Source: an uncultured Eubacterium sp. (lineage in GTDB: Bacteria > Bacillota > Clostridia > Lachnospirales > Lachnospiraceae). Taken from it: 19,471 nt of DNA. The notes beneath the pieces were generated by a model, which was not told the DNA's origin, searched no databases, and saw only the letters and a program-made list of their open reading frames with translations. This document shows, piece by piece, positions 14,001 through 19,471 of the stretch (positions within the stretch are counted from its first letter, which is position 1; each line of letters begins with the position of its first letter). The stretch spans positions 1 through 19,471 of the forward strand of contig CAJTVR010000015.1 of NCBI GenBank assembly GCA_910580075.1, given 5' to 3'. Made by a program: the position numbers and the translations under genes.

Positions 14001-14763
14001 AATGCAGATGATACTGCAGGTGGTGCAGGCGGTACTTCCAGCAGTACAGGCAGTATTCCAGAGCGTATTTAGCGCACTGGGCGGCATTGTTTCGGCATTC
14101 CAGCAGGTATTGTCCGGGATAATACAATTTATAACGGGAGTTTTCACCGGGAACTGGTCTGCGGCATGGAACGGCATAAAATCTATTTTCAGCGGCATAT
14201 GGGAGGGTATAAAATCCATAGCTACAGGCGTAATAAATACAATTTCTTCCGCAGTAAATGGCGTAGTGAGCGGAATCAGCAAGGTTAAGGAAAGCATAGG
14301 AGGTGTTGGCGGGAAAATTGCAAAAACACTGCACATTCCTGGATTTGCAAAGGGTTCAAAAAATACGCCTGACACATTCATTGCCGGGGAAAACGGACCG
14401 GAGCTGATAACAAATGCACCGGGACGGACGGTATACACCGCACAGCAGACGCAGGGCATACTGAAAGCGCAAAATCTGGCAGGAAGCACAGCGGCAGCAG
14501 TGCAGGCGGCGAAAGTAACTAACATAACAAACAACAATGCCACGGAGAATGTGCCGGGCGTAAGTGCGCCGGAGCTAAGAAGCGGGGCCGGGCAGAGCAG
14601 CATAACAGTAACAATAAACAACAACCCAGTAATCAATGTTGACGGCGATAAGCCGGGAGATTTGGAAGAAAAGCTGGAGGAAAACAACAGACGCTTGCTG
14701 CAGCAGGTGAAAGACCTGCTTGACAAGCGGGATGATGATGAAAGGCGGTCTGTATATGCGTAA
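11080..14763 (+). CDS. Tail tape measure protein (TP901 core)
   Basis: About 1227 residues from TTG 11080, chosen because GGGAGGTGG (11066-11074) is 5 nt upstream; GTG 11071 would overlap that site. Layout: coiled coil with heptad-like K/E/Q/L text (~27-200), then the TP901-type core (~250-420) with KLGESYKYVSPVAKAMGYS and GLMANSGIKASSGGTALRTL, several hydrophobic segments (~620-655, ~710-760), a long amphipathic/hydrophobic helical stretch rich in VV, PV and IQ (~827-1020), GNWSAAWNGIKSIFSGIW (~1025), and a polar tail ending in DLLDKRDDDERRS. IFGEKG occurs twice (773-778, 815-820). The protein sets tail length; at about 0.15 nm per residue, as in lambda, roughly 180 nm is expected. It enters the host membrane at injection. 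Overlaps gpX by 8 nt. Confidence 0.95.
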   Translation: MAGSQKEFELLFRLKASLGSNFNSTFKGAIEQQKKLQDSLKNVNSLQGKVDGYNKASNAISQQNEKLARLQTEHQKTAQKIQTHQQNAERLRAKIEETGDATGELTAQLVREENEVQKNTEKLKRNESQIQRTRASIEQQEQQLESMSDELREAGVNTDNLEEANGRLQRSYERLQNSRQTIQRLNQAQQNINKSISHTKTQLAGTAGVMAAAGAAIYNGPVKKAAEFQEQMSTVKSLMGEVGKDELPAITKTADAMGLKFKEGSNESETAMNILAAKAKDMGATTKFTAKEAGDAMEFMAVAGWNAQEVLGGVVGIMNLAAAGGTELGQTSDIVTDSIENFGLTAADASHFADIMAQTMRKSNTDLLKLGESYKYVSPVAKAMGYSVEDINVALGLMANSGIKASSGGTALRTLLTNMAKPTDNMAAAMADLGVSLDDGNGNMKSFHDVMLDLRKGFGSLKIPEEEFQERLLSLNGALESGNITQKKYDKAIMGLMDKAYGAEGAIKAQTAATLAGKEGMSGLLAIVNASDETFNQLTYDINNAKGAAEEMAGTKLENFNGQITLLQSAWDALQVELGEMVLPMLAKAAKGITDVIGKVTDFVRANPEVVKTVAKAAAGFGAFRVAMLSLKLAGLIGAKGIVQILMNLLGLRIGFLESAAAGNRFAAKLLGLGAKLAGFGTEIKGIGTGVLAFMGKIAGALLGPFLRPFAVIGAKLGTLSAPIGSLLKTALGPLGGIAGKFLPIIGVITTIIAVVQILRKNFDKVREAVGNIFGEKGLEIFDKIVAVITNVGEKIKGVFSDGNIGAARDKINEIFGEKGVAVFDTFAGVFQKIVTAAGQFVDFVTTHIVPVVEQVFNVLITSVIPGIISGIQAAAPVVMQIFQAMADFIAGIIPVIGSFAAGLMPVISQIISFIQTNVLPVIGSVFNFIVSAVLPAIASGVQQLGSIITTVLSAVVPVVQTVFTAIWGIIQPIMQMILQVVQAVLPAVQAVFQSVFSALGGIVSAFQQVLSGIIQFITGVFTGNWSAAWNGIKSIFSGIWEGIKSIATGVINTISSAVNGVVSGISKVKESIGGVGGKIAKTLHIPGFAKGSKNTPDTFIAGENGPELITNAPGRTVYTAQQTQGILKAQNLAGSTAAAVQAAKVTNITNNNATENVPGVSAPELRSGAGQSSITVTINNNPVINVDGDKPGDLEEKLEENNRRLLQQVKDLLDKRDDDERRSVYA

Positions 14764-14971
14764 TACTTATACAACAATATCAGGGGATATGTGGGACAAA
14801 ATAGCATATGAACAGATGGGAAGCGTCCTGCATACCGACAAGCTGATAAGGGCAAATGCAGAATACGCCGCATTGTTCGTCTTGCCTGCCGGGATAGTCC
14901 TTGCTATCCCGGAGGTTGAAGACGAAGCAAACATGGAGCTGCCGCCGTGGAAAAGGGGGATTTTGTCATGA
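14756..14971 (+). CDS. Tail protein X (P2 gpX-like, LysM-type fold)
   Basis: A 71-residue protein. ATG 14756 is preferred over upstream in-frame starts (14732-14740) because AAAGGCGG (14741-14748) is 7 nt before it. The text TYTTISGDMWDKIAYEQMGS (~4-23) resembles the LysM-like Phage_tail_X pattern (…GDTWDxIAxxxYG…), and it ends with the usual FVLPAGIVLAIPEVE and PPWKRGI. P2 gpX is 67 aa and sits next to the hub gene; it is thought to help assemble hub and tube at the baseplate. It overlaps the tape measure end by 8 nt and the hub start by 4 nt (ATGA), so translation is probably coupled. Confidence 0.9.
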   Translation: MRNTYTTISGDMWDKIAYEQMGSVLHTDKLIRANAEYAALFVLPAGIVLAIPEVEDEANMELPPWKRGILS

Positions 14972-16314
14972 GCGATAAGAAGCTGGCAAGGCGTGTACAG
15001 TTGAAATTAAAATTTAAGGGCGTAGACGTGCCGCAAAATATAAACCTGCATTTGACGGGGGCAACCTACACGGACGAAGAAGAAGACAGCACGGACGATT
15101 TTCAGATAACATACGAAGACAGGGAAAACAAACTGCTGGGGGGCTGGCTGGAAGTCAAGCCGACAGTTTCAAGCAGCAAAAAGCAGGTGGAAAAGAAAGT
15201 CGAAGATGAAAAGACGGTCAATTATGTAGTAAAAAGGGGTGACACCCTATGGGCGATTGCTGAAAAATATTTAGGAAGCGGCACAAAATATACGCAGATA
15301 GCGCAGGAAAATAACATCAAAAACCCGAATCTGATATATCCGGGGCAGGTGTTCAAGATAACAACGGGCGGGAAAGTGTCCAGCACGGTAAAAGAAAAGG
15401 AAAGCAAAGACGGGAAAAAAGGCGGGGGAAGTTCAAGCAGTTCTGGCGGTTTTGGCGGTTCAAGCGGGGCAGAACCAAAACTGGTGTCTGCCGTACTGGT
15501 GCAAAAAAACTGGAATGATACGGGGAAAGACGTGACGCTGGACATGGGGACGTTTGAAATTGACAGTATTGATATGTCGGGACCGCCAGACAAAGTGACG
15601 GTGAAAAGCACTTCTATTCCGTACACGTCAAAATTGCGCATGGAAAAGAAAAACAAGGCGTGGGAAAAAATATCATTAAAGGGAATCGGGCAGGAAATAG
15701 CGGGGAAAAACGGGCTGAAACTGATGTATGAAGCAAGCGATAACCCAGCGTACAAGAGAAAAGAGCAGGTGCAGACTTCTGATATAAAATTTTTACAGAA
15801 TCTGTGCCATGCGGCAGGCATGGCGTTAAAGGTTACGACATTGACAATCGTAATATATGACGCTGCCGAGTATGACAAAAAGCCAGCAGTGAAGACTTTC
15901 AAAAAAGGCAGCGGGGATATTATTTCATATAAACTGGGGACGAAGCTGACGGACACGGCATATACATCATGCCATGTTTCCTACACGGATCCGGACAGCA
16001 AAGAAACCATTGAATACACATACACCCCGGACAGCAGGACAGGGACGGGGCAGACACTTGAAGTAAATGAAAAAGTAAACAGCAAAGCGGAAGCAGTCAG
16101 GCTGGCAAAAAAACGGCTGCGGGAAAAGAACACACAGGAGTACACGGCAAGCCTGAAAGTAGCGGGTGATGTATCTCTTGTAGCTGGAATCACGGTAAAG
16201 CTGAAAGGCTTCCAGCAGTTCGACAGGAAATACAAGGTAACACAGGCGAAACACAATCTGCTTGACGGCTACACGGTTGACTTGTCATTAAAACAGGTAT
16301 TGGAGGGGTACTAA
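14968..16314 (+). CDS. Baseplate hub protein (gpD-like late control D) with an inserted LysM domain
   Basis: A 448-residue protein, ATG 14968 with AAAGGGGGA (14952-14960) upstream. Residues ~1-62 are the first hub barrel (GATYTDEEEDSTDDFQITYE, then DRENKLLGGWLEVKP). A complete LysM domain follows (~85-131: YVVKRGDTLWAIAEKYLGSG, ending PNLIYPGQVFKIT), then a K-, G- and S-rich linker (~134-169). The hub resumes at ~180 with NWNDTGKDVTLDMGTFEIDS, SGPPDKVTVKSTSIP and KAWEKISLKGIGQEIA, and goes on to YKVTQAKHNLLDGYTVDLSL. gpD/gp27-like trimers join tube to spike. LysM binds peptidoglycan, so this hub may hold or probe the cell wall during injection. The insertion splits the hub between two parts normally contiguous. 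Confidence 0.88.
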   Translation: MSDKKLARRVQLKLKFKGVDVPQNINLHLTGATYTDEEEDSTDDFQITYEDRENKLLGGWLEVKPTVSSSKKQVEKKVEDEKTVNYVVKRGDTLWAIAEKYLGSGTKYTQIAQENNIKNPNLIYPGQVFKITTGGKVSSTVKEKESKDGKKGGGSSSSSGGFGGSSGAEPKLVSAVLVQKNWNDTGKDVTLDMGTFEIDSIDMSGPPDKVTVKSTSIPYTSKLRMEKKNKAWEKISLKGIGQEIAGKNGLKLMYEASDNPAYKRKEQVQTSDIKFLQNLCHAAGMALKVTTLTIVIYDAAEYDKKPAVKTFKKGSGDIISYKLGTKLTDTAYTSCHVSYTDPDSKETIEYTYTPDSRTGTGQTLEVNEKVNSKAEAVRLAKKRLREKNTQEYTASLKVAGDVSLVAGITVKLKGFQQFDRKYKVTQAKHNLLDGYTVDLSLKQVLEGY

Positions 16315-16697
16315 TGGCAGATATAACAGAGCTGAAAAATATTGTGCGTAAAGGGGTTGTGCAGAGTGTAGACAAAAAGAAAATGAAAGCCCGTGTGAAG
16401 TTCGGGGACAAAGGCGGCATCATATCCGGGGAGCTTCACATTTTGATACAGAAACGGCATATCATTCATGACACGGTGGAAGCATGGCTGGAAGATGAAG
16501 CGAACAGGATAAAAAAAGACGTGACGGACGTATCAATAAACGCTTCCTACCATGATGATGAAGTTGTGCGAGGCCCGTCCCCGTCCGTGCATAAAGCATG
16601 GCTGACATACTGGCTTCCAGAAGTGGGGGACATGGTTCTTTGCCTGATGATACCAGACGGGGACGGGGAGGGGTACATTTTAGGAGGTATAAAGTAA
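16314..16697 (+). CDS. Baseplate assembly/spike base protein (gpV-like OB fold), short form
   Basis: A 127-residue protein whose ATG overlaps the hub TAA (TAATG). It begins KGVVQSVDKKKMKARVKFGD (~13-32) with the usual strand pair of Phage_base_V OB folds, and ends YWLPEVGDMVLCLMIPDGD then GEGYILGGIK, where the OB fold closes. A helical insertion (HDTVEAWLEDEANRIKKDV) lies between. P2 gpV is 211 aa because a beta-helical spike with an iron-binding tip follows the OB fold. Here nothing follows, so the membrane-piercing tip must be supplied by another protein or be absent. The hub before it and gpU after it support the family call. Confidence 0.8.
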   Translation: MADITELKNIVRKGVVQSVDKKKMKARVKFGDKGGIISGELHILIQKRHIIHDTVEAWLEDEANRIKKDVTDVSINASYHDDEVVRGPSPSVHKAWLTYWLPEVGDMVLCLMIPDGDGEGYILGGIK

Positions 16698-17099
16698 ATG
16701 GCACAGATAGGAAGTTTCGGGGACCTGACTTTCAAAGTGTCTGACAAGTTCGTGCGGACGTTTGACGGCATGAGCTGGGACTTTTCCGCAAAGTACGCCA
16801 CGCACGACAGGCATATAAAAGCAGACCTGATAGAGTACATGGGACCGGAGATTGAAACAATATCATTTTCAATGGTGCTTTCTGTATTTTTAGGGGTAAC
16901 GCCGCTAAAGCAAATAAAGAAAATGAGGAAAATGATTAGAAAAGGATATGCAAGGCGGCTTGTAATAGGCGGCAAGGTATACGGGAATTACAAGTGGGTG
17001 ATGGAGAAAGGAAGCGTTGAGCTGCAAAGGTTTGATAAAAAAGGGAACCTATGGGCGGCAAAAATCAAAGTGACGCTGAAAGAATATCCAAAGAGGTGA
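16698..17099 (+). CDS. P2 gpU-like tail protein
   Basis: A 133-residue protein with AGGAGG (16682-16687) before ATG 16698. It matches the Phage_P2_GpU pattern: MAQIGSFGDLTFKVSDKFVR (1-20), FSAKYATHDRHIKADLIEYM (~29-48), GPEIETISFSMVLSVFLGV (~49-67), an IKKMRKMIRKGYA helix, and RLVIGGKVYGNYKWVMEKGS. P2 gpU (159 aa) is an essential tail component. Placement among baseplate genes (between gpV and gp25-like) is common in Firmicute and Mu-like contractile phages. The TGA stop is followed closely by the next gene. Confidence 0.9.
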   Translation: MAQIGSFGDLTFKVSDKFVRTFDGMSWDFSAKYATHDRHIKADLIEYMGPEIETISFSMVLSVFLGVTPLKQIKKMRKMIRKGYARRLVIGGKVYGNYKWVMEKGSVELQRFDKKGNLWAAKIKVTLKEYPKR

Positions 17100-17105
17100 T
17101 TTTTT

Positions 17106-17447
17106 ATGGAAATTGTAAGAGGTGACGGGAAACTGCTGGAAAACATAGACCTTGCCCCGGCAAACGTATATCAGGAAGTATTGCAGAACGTAGCAATAAT
17201 ACTTGATACGGTGATGAAGTCCGCACCTATGCTGCGGGGGCTGGGACTGCCGGGGGAGCTTTTGAAAAGACCTATAAACGTGGTGAAAAATATGCTTGTG
17301 GCGTATATCTATGACCAGATAGACGAATACGAGCCACGGGCAATAATTGGCGGCGTGACATTTGAAATGCCTGACTATTCATACCCGTTGCAGGGGATAT
17401 TGATACCAGTAGTAGAAATTGAGGGGGTGAGCGAAGATGAAGAATAG
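17106..17447 (+). CDS. Baseplate wedge protein, gp25/gpW-like
   Basis: A 113-residue protein with AAGAGGTGA (17091-17099, covering the previous stop) before ATG 17106. It resembles the GPW/gp25 family: an opening MEIVRGDGKLLENIDLAP, a long helix (VYQEVLQNVAIILDTVMKSA, ~22-41), a second helix with LLKRPINVVKNMLVAYIYDQ (~62-81), then YEPRAIIGGVTFEMPD and a final strand. This protein is part of the conserved wedge core of contractile tails, with gpJ and gpI. It carries the family's EPR motif at YEPRA. TAG at 17445 lies inside the gpJ gene, giving an 11-nt overlap. Confidence 0.88.
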   Translation: MEIVRGDGKLLENIDLAPANVYQEVLQNVAIILDTVMKSAPMLRGLGLPGELLKRPINVVKNMLVAYIYDQIDEYEPRAIIGGVTFEMPDYSYPLQGILIPVVEIEGVSEDEE

Positions 17448-18579
17448 AGAATACCCCGATATACAGTTTCTTGAAACCGACACGGAAACCATAGAAAGTA
17501 ATATGATTGCCTTGTATGAACTTTTTATGAGGGAAAGCGGCAGGAAAGACTATAAAATGCAGCCAGCGTCCCCGGAAAGGCTTTTTCTTTCATGGTGTGC
17601 GGCAATAGTCGTGCAGCAGAGGGTTTTAATTGATGAAGTGGCAAAAAAGAACGTACCACGGTACGCAGACGGGGAATATTTAGACAGCCTTGCAGAGCTT
17701 TTCAAAGATATTGAAAGGCTTCCGGCAAAGCCAGCGGTTACAGTCTTTCGGTGCTGCATATCAGAAGCGCAGAAACAAAGCGTGATAATACCTGCCGGGA
17801 CCCGTATCAGTTTTGACGAACTTGTATTTGAAACAACGGAAGAATTGGAAATACCTGCCGGAAGTACGTATGGTGACGTGAACGGGCAGTGCCAGAGCGC
17901 AGGAACCGTGGGAAATGACCTTGCGGCAGGGCAGGTAAAAGAGATTGTGGACGTATACGACTATTATTTGAAAGTCGAGAACATAACGAAGACAAGCGGA
18001 GGGGCAGAGCAGGAGGAAGACAAAGAATATTATGAGCGAATGAGGGAAAGCATGGAGAGCTTTTCAACAGCAGGACCGGCAAACAGCTATATTTACCATG
18101 CAAAATCAGTGACGGCGGCAGTCGTGGACGTAGCGGCAACAACGCCGGAACCGGGTGTTGTTGATGTGCGTGTGCTTTTGCAGGGCGGGGAGCAGCCGCC
18201 AGAAGCGGTACTGCAGGAGATATACGACAAGTTAAATGCTGATGATGTGCGACCGCTGACAGATACGGTGATAGTATCTGCGCCGGAAGAAGACCCGTTT
18301 GAAATTGACCTGACTTTCTACATAGAGAGGAACACGCAGGCAAGCAGCAGCATTATTGAAAGAGAAACACGGGCGGCGGTAGAGGAATACATATCATGGC
18401 AGACCGGGAAAATGGGGCGGGATATAAACCCGTCTTATTTAGTGCAAAAAATCATGGAAGCAGGGGTGAAACGTGTGGAGGTTCGCAAGCCTGAATTTAG
18501 AATTGTGGAGGAAACACACGTTGCACGTATCATCCGGGAAACAATGCAGGTATTGAACGGGGGTGTTGAAGTTGGGTAA
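17437..18579 (+). CDS. Baseplate protein J (gpJ/gp6-like wedge)
   Basis: A 380-residue protein, ATG 17437 with GAGGGGGTG (17421-17429) upstream. The family pattern is clear: FLETDTETIESNMIALYELF (~8-27), LSWCAAIVVQQRVLIDEVAK (~51-70) then YADGEYLDSLAELF, the FRCCISEAQKQSVIIPAGTR domain (~107-126) with FETTEELEIPAGS, GTVGNDLAAGQVKEI, SGGAEQEEDKEYYERMRES (~188-206), and TAGPANSYIYHAKSVTAAV (~212-230). It ends with the EDPFEIDLTFYIE and GVKRVEVRKPEF modules. It forms the dimeric wedge ring that triggers sheath contraction. The last 8 nt overlap the gpI start. Confidence 0.94.
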   Translation: MKNREYPDIQFLETDTETIESNMIALYELFMRESGRKDYKMQPASPERLFLSWCAAIVVQQRVLIDEVAKKNVPRYADGEYLDSLAELFKDIERLPAKPAVTVFRCCISEAQKQSVIIPAGTRISFDELVFETTEELEIPAGSTYGDVNGQCQSAGTVGNDLAAGQVKEIVDVYDYYLKVENITKTSGGAEQEEDKEYYERMRESMESFSTAGPANSYIYHAKSVTAAVVDVAATTPEPGVVDVRVLLQGGEQPPEAVLQEIYDKLNADDVRPLTDTVIVSAPEEDPFEIDLTFYIERNTQASSSIIERETRAAVEEYISWQTGKMGRDINPSYLVQKIMEAGVKRVEVRKPEFRIVEETHVARIIRETMQVLNGGVEVG

Positions 18580-19471
18580 GGGAATAAGAAGCCCCGGCAG
18601 GGATATATACAGCGTGAACTTTGCGGACTATCTGCCGGAAACACTGAAACGGGACCCGAAAATGAAAGCACTTGCGGCAGCAGTTACAGAACAAATGCTG
18701 GGGGTAAGCGGGGAAATAGACAATGTGCTGATATATTCCAGAATTGACGAACTGCCGGAAGAACTGATTGACATACTTGCTTTTGATATGCACGTTGACT
18801 GGTACGATTATTCATACCCGCTTGCAGCAAAGAGGGACATTCTGAAAAACAGCGTAAAAGTCCATAAGAAAATGGGGACAAAATACGCAATAGAAAAAGG
18901 ACTAAGCGGGCTATATCCGATTAGTGAAGTTGAAGAATGGTTTGAGTATGGGGGACAACCGCACCACTTCCATATTGTTTGTGATGTATCGTCAAACAGG
19001 ATAACAGCAAGTTACAGGGAAATAGTAAATGCGGTAAAGATGTACAAACGGCTTTCAAGCTGGCTTGATGAAATAGTATACCAGTCACGCATTTACTGTA
19101 CAATCATGACCCACACAGATTGCTTTATATATAAAAACCCGCTGACAAACAGACTATTGACTGGAACGTACCCGCAGAGAAACAGGAGGGGCGCACAGTC
19201 CGGGAGCTGCATTGTAGTAGGGACGGAAGCGGCGGGATTTATATTCTTGCAGCCGCTTACAGGAACAATTCCGGAACGCAATGTTGTATTCCGTCATTCT
19301 GACAGCCGCATTGACGTAGAAACGGCGTTGAAAGCAAACGGGTATAGAAATATACCAGCAGGGCAGAAAAACGCCGGAGAAGTGCCGCAGAGAAGCCGAA
19401 AAGGGGCAGCGGCAGAAACAGGCGTTGCAGTGGAAGACAGGGCGGCAGGTTTTCCATATTCCGTCCCGGAA
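18572..19471 (+). CDS. Tail protein I (gpI-like baseplate wedge), 3' end outside window
   Basis: An open frame of 300 codons from TTG 18572 to the window edge. The start follows GGGGGTG (18559-18565) by 6 nt and overlaps the gpJ stop. The first ~180 residues are gpI-like: SVNFADYLPETLKRDPKMKA (~14-33), IDELPEELIDILAFDMHVDW (~60-79), YDYSYPLAAKRDILKNSVKV (~80-99), HKKMGTKYAIEKGLSGLY, and IVNAVKMYKRLSSWLDEIVY (~152-171). Typical gpI of P2 is ~176 aa, so residues ~180-300 are an extension: NPLTNRLLTGTYPQRN, GTEAAGFIFLQPLTGTIPE, and a polar tail with repeated Q/R/G/A. gpI joins the wedge to tail fibres. The extension may be a fibre-attachment or lectin-like part; I do not recognise it. Confidence 0.9.
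   Translation, partial: MGKGIRSPGRDIYSVNFADYLPETLKRDPKMKALAAAVTEQMLGVSGEIDNVLIYSRIDELPEELIDILAFDMHVDWYDYSYPLAAKRDILKNSVKVHKKMGTKYAIEKGLSGLYPISEVEEWFEYGGQPHHFHIVCDVSSNRITASYREIVNAVKMYKRLSSWLDEIVYQSRIYCTIMTHTDCFIYKNPLTNRLLTGTYPQRNRRGAQSGSCIVVGTEAAGFIFLQPLTGTIPERNVVFRHSDSRIDVETALKANGYRNIPAGQKNAGEVPQRSRKGAAAETGVAVEDRAAGFPYSVPE

Noticed and set aside
13728..14873. Minus-strand open frame of 381 codons opposite the tape measure gene
   Set aside because: Composition (very high Thr, Ile, Cys and Pro) is that of a mirror frame; the + strand protein is a convincing tape measure.
7478..17447. Genome-wide recoding of TAG as an amino acid, suggested by the amber in the sheath gene
   Set aside because: TAG is the natural stop of at least three genes here (7478, 11062, 17445), two of which would otherwise fuse to the next gene; one internal TAG is more simply a mutation or a local event.
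1..19471. tRNA genes, CRISPR arrays, insertion sequences, diversity-generating repeats, attachment sites
   Set aside because: Reading both strands I found no cloverleaf, no regularly spaced repeats, no transposase or reverse transcriptase text, and no integrase-linked core site.

Overview
This window is a stretch of a temperate tailed-phage genome, most likely a prophage of a Gram-positive Firmicute. A clostridial, Lachnospiraceae-like gut host is my inference. It rests on the strong AGGAGG-type ribosome binding sites, the ATG/TTG starts, the Fst-like toxin and the overall protein style. Every gene that can be supported is on the + strand, packed head to tail with short overlaps. The only minus-strand transcript I can support is a small antisense RNA near 1290-1394. 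I saw no rRNA, tRNA, CRISPR array, insertion sequence or attachment site. Integrase, repressor, lysis and DNA replication genes lie outside the window.

Head module, 1-8397. Gene order follows phage lambda closely: large terminase (A, 3' part only), gpW-like connector, portal (B), ClpP-type protease with a nested scaffold start (C/Nu3), decoration protein (D), capsid (E), FII-like connector, Z-like tail protein, and a probable tail terminator in the U position. A small uncharacterised protein follows.

The W-portal gap (1086-2372) carries two accessory units that appear to be transcribed independently. The first (about 1090-1430) looks like a type I toxin-antitoxin locus of the Fst/par kind. 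It has a 40-residue membrane peptide, a convergent antisense RNA with a strong promoter, a shared bidirectional terminator, and a direct repeat. The repeat lets the antisense RNA pair with the toxin start region. The second (about 1458-2342) is a Rha-family regulator with a structured leader and its own terminator.

Tail module, 8401-19471. This is a contractile P2/Mu-type tail: sheath, tube, tail assembly chaperone with a programmed -1 frameshift (slippery T TTT TTA), tape measure, gpX, gpD-like hub with an inserted LysM domain, gpV, gpU, gp25-like wedge, gpJ, and gpI, which runs off the end. The sheath gene has an in-frame amber codon at 8575. Either the contractile particle is inactivated, the codon is read through, or there is a base error. 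A terminator-like hairpin between tube and chaperone probably lowers expression of the chaperone and downstream genes relative to tube.

In sum, this is a lambda-type head joined to a P2-type contractile tail. The most interesting parts are the Fst/par-like locus and structured Rha leader embedded in the late operon, the amber-interrupted sheath, and the LysM-in-hub architecture.
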